This document shows, in pieces, positions 46,697 through 57,500 of a DNA stretch of 64,000 nt; positions within the stretch are counted from its first letter, which is position 1; every line of letters begins with the position of its first letter. This DNA comes from Eleginops maclovinus (taxonomy: Eukaryota > Chordata > Actinopteri > Perciformes > Eleginopidae), in the NCBI RefSeq assembly GCF_036324505.1, contig NC_086357.1, positions 29,068,293 to 29,132,292 of the forward strand. Reading direction: 5' to 3'. A program made the translations under genes and the position numbers. The notes under the pieces were generated by a model. That model saw nothing but the letters and a program-made list of their open reading frames with translations, was not told the DNA's origin and did no database searches.

Positions 46697-48196
46697 TACT
46701 TTAAAGAGTCCTCTCCTGCTGATGTTCAGGTGTATATCAGTATGTAGTGTCTCTACTTTAAAGAGTCCTCACCTGCTGATGTTCAGGTGTATAACAGTAT
46801 GTAGAGTCTCTACTTTAAAGAGTCCTCTCCTGCTGATGTTCAGGTGTATATCAGTATGTAGAGTCTCTACTTTAAAGAGTCCTCTCCTGCTGATGTTCAG
46901 GTGTATATCAGTATGCAGTGTCTCTACTTTAAAGAGTCCTCTCCTGCTGATGTTCAGGTGTATATCAGTATGTAGAGTCTCTACTTTAAAGAGTCCTCTC
47001 CTGCTGATGTTCAGGTGTATATCAGTATGTAGAGTCTCTACTTTAAAGAGTCCTCACCTGCTGATGTTCAGGTGTATATCAGTATGTAGAGTCTCTACTT
47101 TAAAGAGTCCTCTCCTGCTGATGTTCAGGTGTATATCAGTATGCAGTGTCTCTACTTTAAAGAGTCCTCTCCTGCTGATGTTCAGGTGTATATCAGTATG
47201 TAGAGTCTCTACTTTAAAGAGTCCTCTCCTGCTGATGTTCAGGTGTATATCAGTATGTAGTGTCTCTACTTTAAAGAGTCCTCTCCTGCTGATGTTCAGG
47301 TGTATATCAGTATGTAGAGTCTCTACTTTAAAGAGTCCTCTCCTGCTGATGTTCAGGTGTATATCAGTATGTAGTGTCTCTACTTTAAAGAGTCCTCTCC
47401 TGCTGATGTTCAGGTGTATATCAGTATGTAGTGTCTCTACTTTAAAGAGTCCTCTCCTGCTGATGTTCAGGTGTATATCAGTATGTAGTGTCTCTACTTT
47501 AAAGAGTCCTCTCCTGCTGATGTTCAGGTGTATATCAGTATGTAGAGTCTCTACTTTAAAGAGTCCTCTCCTGCTGATGTTCAGGTGTATATCAGTATGT
47601 AGTGTCTCTACTTTAAAGAGTCCTCTCCTGCTGATGTTCAGGTGTATATCAGTATGTAGTGTCTCTACTTTAAAGAGTCCTCTCCTGCTGATGTTCAGGT
47701 GTATATCAGTATGTAGAGTCTCTACTTTAAAGAGTCCTCTCCTGCTGATGTTCAGGTGTATATCAGTATGTAGTGTCTCTACTTTAAAGAGTCCTCTCCT
47801 GCTGATGTTCAGGTGTATATCAGTATGTAGAGTCTCTACTTTAAAGAGTCCTCTCCTGCTGATGTTCAGGTGTATATCAGTATGTAGAGTCTCTACTTTA
47901 AAGAGTCCTCTCCTGCTGATGTTCAGGTGTATATCAGTATGTAGAGTCTCTACTTTAAAGAGTCCTCTCCTGCTGATGTTCAGGTGTATATCAGTATGTA
48001 GAGTCTCTACTTTAAAGAGTCCTCTCCTGCTGATGTTCAGGTGTATATCAGTATGTAGTGTCTCTACTTTAAAGAGTCCTCTCCTGCTGATGTTCAGGTG
48101 TATATCAGTATGTAGAGTCTCTACTTTAAAGAGTCCTCTCCTGCTGATGTTCAGGTGTATAACAGTATGTAGTGTCTCTACTTTAAAGAGTCCTCT
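46697..48196. repeat. 57-bp minisatellite
   Basis: About 26 nearly identical units of CTTTAAAGAGTCCTCTCCTG, then CTGATGTTCAGGTGTATATC and AGTATGTAGAGTCTCTA. Variation is mostly GTAGAGTC versus GTAGTGTC. The 57-bp period is a multiple of three, so a 519-codon + strand frame stays open as a 19-residue repeat. I see no evidence for a gene. Confidence 0.97.
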
Positions 48197-48811
48197 GTTG
48201 TGAACCCGCTGACCTGCTGTTACGGACGGTTCGACCTCTGATTATTTTATGGAGCTTTGGGAGTAACCGCTCAGATTAAACAATCACTTTGTTCACGGTT
48301 TATTTTGGAGGCAATGCCCTGCATGTTTACTCTCATATCTCTGCTGTAAACCCACATTAACCAGCAATCAGTGTGTGCATGAGTGTGTGTGGGTGTGTGA
48401 GGGTGTGTAGTAAATGCATGTGATTGGCAGAGTGTGTGTGCATTAAGAAACTCCAGCTGTACTTTCTGATGTTTTTGATTGTGTTTGTTTTACAGCTGTG
48501 GTTACTAACAGGAACACCTCAGCTCTCAAAGGACAACAACATTAAAAGACAAGACAGTTTTTGAATCTCAAATGAGTTTGTAAGCATTCGAATAAATCTG
48601 CTTTTGCATGACGACGACGACAACAACAACAACAACAACAACAACAACACACATAATAATGAATACTAATCAACAGGTTATGAGTCTCCTGCCGCCTCCA
48701 CTCATCAGAACCTACTGTTGCTGCCCACACCAGCACTGAACCTGGGGGGGCCTTCTCCATCGCTGCCTCCACCCTCTGAAATCACTCACACATTAGAGAC
48801 TGTACTGCATA

Positions 48812-48844
<33 letters not shown>

Positions 48845-49247
48845 CCTCAAAAACCACAACACACCAACTGAAATGAGAAGAAAATCCACACAGTGAAATA
48901 AGGATGAACTCCAGGTGATGCAGAAACTGTTCTGATGTGTGACGGTTACACCAAGACCTACAGAAACGATGTGTTTCTCAGTCATTACAGTCCACTGTGT
49001 TACGGCACGTCAACCAGGAGGGAATCATTTTAATATTTAAATGTTTCAAAAGATTTTAACAAGAAATACAGAAAAAACACCTCGAAACTTCTTTCAAAAA
49101 TAAAAATGTATATTTTAATCAAAAGAAATCTGAAAGTCATCATTTCCAGATTCAGATGTTTCAAATACATACATTTTCTTCTGGGGAAAAAAAATCAGAA
49201 AATATTTTTTTGGTTTGGGGTTTTTCTTTATTATGAAGGGAAAACAA
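48197..49247. other. Intergenic DNA with AAC and AAT runs
   Basis: (ACG/AAC)n lies at 48611-48650 and (AAT)n at 48811-48844. Nothing else is recognised. Confidence 0.45.
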
Positions 49248-49622
49248 TTCTGACTTTAGAAAAAAGAAAAGTTCTGACTTTAGAAAAAAGAGAAGTTCTG
49301 ACTTTAGAAAAAAGAGAAGTTCTGACTTTAGAAAAAAGAAAAGTTCTGACTTCAGAAAAAAGAAAAGTTCTGACTTTAGAAAAAAGAAAAGTTCTGACTT
49401 TAGAAAAAAGAAAAGTTCTGACTTTAGAAAAAAGAAAAGTTCTGACTTTAGAAAAAAGAAAAGTTCTGACTTTAGAAAAAAGAAAAGTTCTGACTTTAGA
49501 AAAAAGAAAAGTTCTGACTTTAGAAAAAAGAAAAGTTCTGACTTTAGAAAAAAGAAAAGTTCTGACTTTAGAAAAAAGAAAAGTTCTGACTTTAGAAAAA
49601 AGAAAAGTTCTGACTTTAGAAC
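49248..49622. repeat. 24-bp minisatellite (TTCTGACTTTAGAAAAAAGA...)
   Basis: About 15 units of TTCTGACTTTAGAAAAAAGA plus AAAG, very uniform. The period of 24 keeps one frame open as an eight-residue VLTLEKRK repeat, which I regard as non-coding. Confidence 0.96.
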
Positions 49623-50050
49623 TGAAGTAAATCCCCTTTCTGTTCCTGCAGCAGCTCAGAGGTATACTCTCCTCCAGCAGGGGGCAGCCTCGCTGCTTCC
49701 CTACAGTCTGATGTACCTGAGCCTAGGTTCACCTGTCGCCTAAAATAAAGACAGAACTTACAGCCTGCAGACAGGGAAACACACTCCGGATATTTAAATC
49801 ATGCAGGGTCACTTTATTAATGACCCGTCACTCTAACTCAGTATATCAACATGTGATTGAGTAGAGGAAGAAGCACACACAGTCAACACTGTATTAAATC
49901 CAGACTCAGTATTTATTGCGTAATAACTCATCGTGTTTTTGAACCTCCCTCACACACCTGCACTCTGAACATGTGTGCGCGACCTTTGCACCGACCCCTG
50001 CCCGTGTGTGTGTGTGTGTATGTGTGTGTGTGTGTGTGTGTGTCCAGCAG
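49623..50050. other. Upstream region of slc34a2
   Basis: Non-coding, with a GT tract at 50004-50043 interrupted by TATG. Possible promoter-proximal DNA. Confidence 0.4.
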
Positions 50051-50118
50051 TATAAAGGCAGCAGCGGGACAGCAGCAGGTAAACCTCCTCCAGGTGAAGC
50101 TCCTCTCTCTCTGCAGGT
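50051..50118 (+). promoter_or_regulatory. Candidate slc34a2 TATA box and non-coding first exon
   Basis: TATAAAGG at 50051-50058 could set a start near 50080. Donor-like CTCCAG|GTGAAG (50093) and CTGCAG|GTGTGT (50118) follow. The first coding exon is preceded by TCCTTCTCAG two bases before the ATG, which looks like an acceptor, so an upstream non-coding exon is expected. The exact exon is inference. Confidence 0.35.
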
Positions 50119-50272
50119 GTGTATCCCTCCGCCGCCGCCTCACCTGCCGATCAGTGAATCTGTGAGAACACGATTTAACGGACCGAGAGAATAAGAGTTC
50201 ATATTTAAATATGCACGTCCTGTTTCCCGTAATTTGGGTAGATTTCTGTTGTTTTAGATCCGTGGAAATACA

Positions 50273-50273
<1 letters not shown>

Positions 50274-50353
<80 letters not shown>
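50274..50353. repeat. (GT)n microsatellite
   Basis: A pure GT tract of about 40 units between the candidate promoter and the first coding exon. A shorter one lies at 50666-50689. Confidence 0.97.
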
Positions 50354-50355
<2 letters not shown>

Positions 50356-50842
50356 CGGGATATTTTGGCTCTTTACTTATTTTTTTCGGAGCGTCTTTTT
50401 GATTAGATGTGATCCTCTGAAAGGAGCGTGGCCTCTGTTGGTGTTGCTTTTATTCTACAGATCAGTCAGACTGGAGGCAGAGAGGAGTAAAGAACGGTGC
50501 TGGTTAGCATTTATTAAAGGGTTTAATATTTAATATAAAAGTGTATCTGAACCTATTAAAACATCTGTTGTTGTTCTATTTAGTATTTATATTGTAATCT
50601 TAAATTCCTTTAAGTTATAATATATTTACAGTCGGAGAAAGTGAAGATACTAAAGTAACTTAAATGTGTGTGTGTGTGTGTGTGTGTGTATAATGGAGTC
50701 CATGACTGTTCCTCAGCTGATAGCGTGCTTTTATTTTGAAAGGCTGACCGGAAATTCAGCTTTTACTCAATGATGGCCATGTTGTGATATTAGAAGTACA
50801 GCTTTATGATCTGTTGTATTTATTATTGTCTCCTTCTCAGTC

Positions 50843-51123
50843 ATGGCTCCTCGTCCTGAGCTGGGGACAGACTTCTCCTCCTCCCTCAGTGAGTTTACTC
50901 ATCCTCACTCTTCATCATTGTATACTGTTATCCTGTTCTAACCCTCCTCCTCTTCTTCCTCCTCCCCCTCCCCCTCCTCAGATGAAGCTCCAGGTAAGGA
51001 GTCCTCCGTCCTCCCGTCTTACTCCACGGTGGATCTAGTGTCTGAAGACAGAGAGGAGGATCCCTGGGATCTCCCGGAGCTCAAAGACACCGGGGTCAGG
51101 TGGTCAGGTGAGGCGGCGCCATC

Positions 51124-51165
<42 letters not shown>

Positions 51166-51508
51166 TTACAATACCTTTAAACCCCTTCACAAACACCTTC
51201 AGTCTTTATTTATATTCCTAATGTTAATCCATATTTATTCATTATTTATTGAAGTGAAGCTCCTGAACCCCTACAGGATCATTAAGGTCTGTCATGTCCT
51301 CCTCTCCTCAGATCTGGACACTAAGGAGAGGGTCCTGAGGGTGCTGACAGGTGTGGTGAAAGGTGTGATGCTGCTGGCCTTCCTCTACATCTTCATCTGC
51401 TCTCTGGACGTCCTCAGCTCAGCCTTCCAGCTCGTCGGGGGTAAACTCTCTCACAACATCCCCCTTTTTCATCCCTGCTGCTTCTATGACTCCTGCATTA
51501 ACCCGGTC

Positions 51509-51546
<38 letters not shown>

Positions 51547-54500
51547 TGTGCGCGCATGCAGGTAAAGCAGCAGGGGATATCTTCCAGGATAACGTGATCC
51601 TGTCTAACCCTGTGGCGGGGCTGGTGATCGGGGTGTTAGTCACCGTGTTGGTGCAGAGCTCCAGCACCTCGTCCTCCATCGTGGTCAGCATGGTGTCCTC
51701 TGGACGTGAGTACACACACACACACCGACACACAGGGGGCTGCTCTGTCTACAGAAACATAAAGGATGCTTCAGAATTATCCTCTATATATTTAGGCTGA
51801 TTTCTTTCAGCCGGATGACAGGACGGGATCTTCTGTACCTGGAAATGCTTTAAAGAGAGAAAGCAGAACACTTCAGTTTGTAGGAACCACTGCGCTGTAA
51901 ATGTTTGGGTGTGTGAGGTTTTGCATGCAGAGGACCCTCAGTACACAAACTGAGGTGCACATTAAACTGGAACTAATTTAATGTGCACCTGCAGTGCGAT
52001 GATACTCCCAGTCAGGTTTAGCGCCCCCTGGGGTAATGAACTGAGGTGACTGTGAGGGGACCCCTTTGTGTGCCTGACATGAGGGGTATGTTTCTCCCCA
52101 GTGCTGGACGTGCAGTCTGCAGTGCCGATCATCATGGGCGCTAACATCGGGACGTCCGTCACCAACACCATCGTGGCCATGATGCAGGCCGGAGACAGGA
52201 ATGAGTTCCGCAGGTAAACCCCATCACAATAATACGGCTGCAGTCCGATGGTCCCTCCAGTCAGGGCTGACAGCGTGTTGCTCCCCCCCAGGGCGTTTGC
52301 TGGAGCGACCGTGCACGACTTCTTCAACTGGCTGTCGGTTCTGGTCCTGCTGCCGCTGGAAGTGGCCACCGGCGTTCTGTACAAACTCACCAAGATCATC
52401 ATCAACTCCTTCAACATCCAGTCCGGAGAGGACGCCCCCGACCTGCTGAATGTCATCACCGACCCGCTCACAGACTCCATCATTCAGGTAAAATGAAATC
52501 AAGAAGCCTGCAGTAGCTCACAGACTGCAGGAACCCTGGTCATTAGCTCACAGACTGCAGGAACCCTGGTCATTAGCTCACAGACTGCAGGAACCCTGGT
52601 CATTAGCTCACAGACTGCAGGAACCCTGGTCATTAGCTCACAGACTGCAGGAACCCTGGTCATTAGCTCACACACTGCAGGAACCCTGGTCATTAGCTCA
52701 CAGACTGCAGGAACCCTGGTCATTAGCTCACAGACTGCAGGAACCCTGGTCATTAGCTCACAGACTGCAGGAACCCTGGTCATTAGCTCACAGACTGCAG
52801 GAACCCTGGTCATTAGCTCACAGACTGCAGGAACCCTGGTCATTAGCTCACACACTGCAGGAACCCTGGTCATTAGCTCACACACTGCAGGAACCCTGGT
52901 CATTAGCTCACAGACTGCAGGAACCCTGGTCATTAGCTCACACACTGCAGGAACCCTGGTCATTAGCTCACACACTGCAGGAACCCTGGTCATTAGCTCA
53001 CACACTGCAGGAACCCTGGTCATTAGCTCACACACTGCAGGAACCCTGGTCATTAGCTCACAGACTGCAGGAACCCTGGTCATTAGCTCACACACTGCAG
53101 GAACCCTGGTCATTAGCTCACACACTGCAGGAACCCTGGTCATTAGCTCACACACTGCAGGAACCCTGGTCATTAGCTCACACACTGCAGGAACCCTGGT
53201 CATTAGCTCACAGACTGCAGGAACCCTGGTCATTAGCTCACACACTGCAGGAACCCTGGTCATTAGCTCACAGACTGCAGGAACCCTGGTCATTAGCTCA
53301 CAGACTGCAGGAACCCTGGTCATTAGCTCACAGACTGCAGGAACCCTGGTCATTAGCTCACACACTGCAGGAACCCTGGTCATTAGCTCACACACTGCAG
53401 GAACCCTGGTCATTAGCTCACACACTGCAGGAACCCTGGTCATTAGCTCACAGACTGCAGGAACCCTGGTCATTAGCTCACACACTGCAGGAACCCTGGT
53501 CATTAGCTCACAGACTGCAGGAACCCTGGTCATTAACTCACACACTGCAGGAACCCTGGTCATTAGCTCACAGACTGCAGGAACCCTGGTCATTAGCTCA
53601 CAGACTGCAGGAACCCTGGTCATTAGCTCACAGACTGCAGGAACCCTGGTCATTAGCTCACACACTGCAGGAACCCTGGTCATTAGCTCACACACCAGTG
53701 TTAATTTTGACAGTAAATTCTGATTTAGTCTTAGTCTTAGTCTTTTGAATAACAGACCGTTTAGTTTTAGTCATATTTTAGTCATCTGAAATCTTTTAGT
53801 CTTAGTCTAGTTTTAGTCGACTAAATATCATCAGTTTTAGTCTTAGTCTAGTCTTAAGTCTTTTAGTCTTAGTCTAGTTTTAGCAGACCACCTAATAGCA
53901 GATAAGTCGACTAAATCTACCGTGGACTTCGTTGAATAAATGTTTCACCAGAATTGGAATGGTATTAAGGTTTGAATATGCAATACAGACAGAGATTTAA
54001 CAGAACAAAACATGTATTTTATTTTACTTTTAATGTCAAAAACACTGACCATGGCTTTTTCACAAAAGATAATCTCAAATAAAGTTAGCATAAGGCCTGC
54101 TCTCCCTGAAAAATATACATGCTCCCTGAAAAAGATATGCATTCTCCTTGAATGATATGTATTGCATATGACATCTATTTCAATAATATTGTCTTTCATC
54201 TTGAAAGAATAAATCACCTAACTCAAAAAAAATAAACAAATAAATAAAGTGCAATTCTCAAAAATAATAATACAACTATTGGTTGTAATGCCATTGCACA
54301 AGGTAGATACAGAAAATGCACTACTGATAACGTTCACGTACTGTACCTCAAGATAACTTAAATTACTGTTAGGCTACAATGCCTTACAAAATCAACAAGA
54401 ATTCTCAAAAGTAGAATAAAAGATGTATTGGCTGTAATACTCCTTAATGTTCAAGTAAATGAAAAAAAAAAACACCCTGCTGTGCTGTCTCAGCATTTAA

Positions 54501-57500
54501 AATACAGGTAAATATCACATTAAACTAAAAAGCACACAACTCTGTAACTAAGCATCATCTTCTTAGTCATCAACTATTACTCTGTGCATTGTGAGCAAAA
54601 TCACTTAGATTTGAAAAGGAAAAACAAAACATATGTAGCCTAAAAGAAAATATGCATTGGTTGAAATGTCATTGCACACAAAACAAAATATTCTTCTGTT
54701 AATAATTCGAAGTAGTATCAATGAGCTAGTATCAAGGAGCTCAACTCAAGACAAGTGAATTACATGCTCAGCTGTAATGCCATTATTGCATGGAACAAGA
54801 AAAATCTCTCTGCTCTCATATTAAACAAAAAACAAAACAAATACCAGACCGGAAACTCTAAGTTGTGCATATACTGCTACAGCTGTAATGCTGTAAATAG
54901 CAGTGAATACAACAGTTCTATTTGTTTCTGTTCATTTTAAGGAAAGCACTTCGCTCCAAGCTGACCCTTCCTCTGTTGCGCCGTCCTCTTGTGAGGTCAC
55001 CTGTGATGCTGAATACTCTCTCTGCAAAAGCTTGAGAAGCTGGCATAGCCAACAAGTCCAAAGCAAAAGGTTTTAAACTGTGATAAAAACTGTCACTCTT
55101 TTCCAGCCAGAAAATCTGTTCCTGTGTCCTCAGTGATGGGATGTGAAAGTTCTTCCTTGTACTTAATGATCTGCTGCCTGACGCTGGTTGTGGAGGTTTT
55201 CTGTTTAGGTCTTGTGGTGCGGCATTTTGAGAGGAACCTAAACACCGGCTGCTTTGAAGATGGCGCTGGTTCTGGTTCCTCAATGACTTCTTCTGCATCA
55301 TCGTCAGACTGGTGGTCCTCCTGTCTTGTGTGTGGGAGGAAAGTGCATTTGACCACATAGTCTTCTGCCTGTTTCAGCAGTTCCTGGATATTTCCATCAG
55401 CTACATCAACATTAACAAGGATTTCACAGACAGTTGGGTTGACAAAGCAGGCAGCTGCTGCAAGTGGTGAGAACTTTTCATCGGTTGGATCCAAGAGGCA
55501 AGCAAAACGCAGGTTCAGATTTGATCTCATTTTCTCTGCAAGAGTGGCGAGGTCTCTGTACCGGCTGTTCTCTGCAAAGTCAGCTAGGTGGCTCAGCAGA
55601 TCAAAGAGGGCAGGAACCACTAGGGACATAGATGTGGTGTCACTCTGGAGGGTTTTAGTGTGTTCTGCAAAAGGAAGCAGTAGGTCACGCAATGATGAAA
55701 GCTTTTGCCACTCACTAGTAAGCAAACTGTCCCATCCCATGTCATTTGTGATTTGACAGACAGTATCTTTGACTGTGAGGAGTCGTGTGACCATGTTGAA
55801 TGTGCTTGACCAGCGTGTGGGGCAGTCATTTACAACAATGACACCACACTGGTCTAGTAGCCTCTGTGTTGCAACTGAAGACTTGCGAAAGAGCTTCACC
55901 ACAGACCTTGCTTTATCGAGGACTCTTTTGACAGTTGTTTCTTTCTGCAACATGTGGACCACAAGTTGTATGGTATGCACCACGCACGGCGTCCGGGCCA
56001 TTTCCATGTCGACATGATGGTACCTAATAACAAGAAAAGACAACCAAATAAGTCTAAACCTAATAAAGTGTCTGGTGTGGGTCTGTATATACGTAGTGTG
56101 TGGCAGGGGGGACATCATTCATGTGATAATTGACTATAATGTAAAATAATAAACTAAACATGGCTCACCGCTGGTCATCAATTTCAGAGTCACTTTCCAT
56201 CGCGGTTTCGGACCCAGGGGAGTCAGCCTCAGAGCTGGTTTCTTCTGCTGTGGTGTTTTTAAAGGCTGCCACCATGTTACTTCCATTGTCCGTTATTACC
56301 GTCAGGATCTTCTCCTTCGGTATGGCCCACTCTTGTATACATTCGTCCACACATGCCTTAATAGACAGTGCAGTGTGTGGGTGAGCTACTTGTTCAAGGG
56401 CCAACAATATGTGTGCAGGTTTGATTTGTTCAACACAAAAGTAGCATGCGCTAATAGCAAGGAATGAGGCGGTCAGTCCTTTTTTTGTCCACAAGTCAAG
56501 GCCAATGGATACTCTCCGGGCAGCAGCCAGTCTCTGTTTGAATTTTTGTCTTTCATGTTCATATTGTGTTTCAATCAAATTGCTAATTTTAGTTTTCTTT
56601 GGAATTGCTAGTCTCCTATCTACTATCTCCATCATTTGCACAAAGTCCTCGTCTTCAATTGTTGTGAGTGGTAAACCTGTGCGTCCAATCCATCTGGCTA
56701 TGGCCTGCTCCTTGGTCTGTTGCTCCTTTGATTCCATTTTGTACTTTGAAGAACTTTGGAAAGCTGTAGAGATAGTCTGCTGCTGGGTTGAACTTGCACT
56801 AGCAGCACTAGCTTTATTTCCCCTTGGCCCATGGTCATCAGACGTCTTCTGTATCTGTGAGGGAGAATAAAGGGAGAATCAAGTTGTGAATCAAGTAATC
56901 AAGTGTAGTTTCCACGGAGATTGTGTTAAACTAGCGGGCTCGTAAACGATGCCGTTAGTAACCAACATCCCACTGAACAGTAACGCTTAATGACCTTATA
57001 GTTCACCTTTTACCTTAATAATATTCGCTGAAATTATCCAGGTAGCAATTAAAGCATGTTATAGACTTGAAATGAACAATATTAGCTGGCTAGTTAGAGA
57101 TAATCCTGACTGTCATCAGTGCCTCAAAACGAACCTTTTATGTTAACGTTTTGCCTAGCGAACGGAAGGAACCGAAGCATATTAGCTTCTAGGCTCACAA
57201 GACATCCACATGAATTCTGTTTTCCCCCCCCCCTCTATTTTATTCCATCACAGTAAAGGTTAATGATCTTATCGTTCATCTTACCTTAAAAACATTCACT
57301 GAAATTATCCAAGTAGCAATTAAAGCATGTTATAGACATGGACTGAACAATACTATCTTATAGCTGGCTAGTTAGAGATAATCCTGACTGCCATCAGTGC
57401 CCCAAAACAAACTTTTTATGTTTTGCCTAGCGAACCGAAGCTCATGATAGCTTCTAGGCTAACAACCATAGACTGTAAAAAATAGCTAACAACACATCCA

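Noticed and set aside
46644..48203. 519-codon open frame
   Set aside because: It is the 57-bp minisatellite read in its stop-free frame. There is no start context, splice structure or known domain.
52499..53695. 398-codon minus-strand frame with ten-residue repeat
   Set aside because: It is the 30-bp minisatellite in slc34a2 intron 6, antisense to the gene and starting within the repeat.
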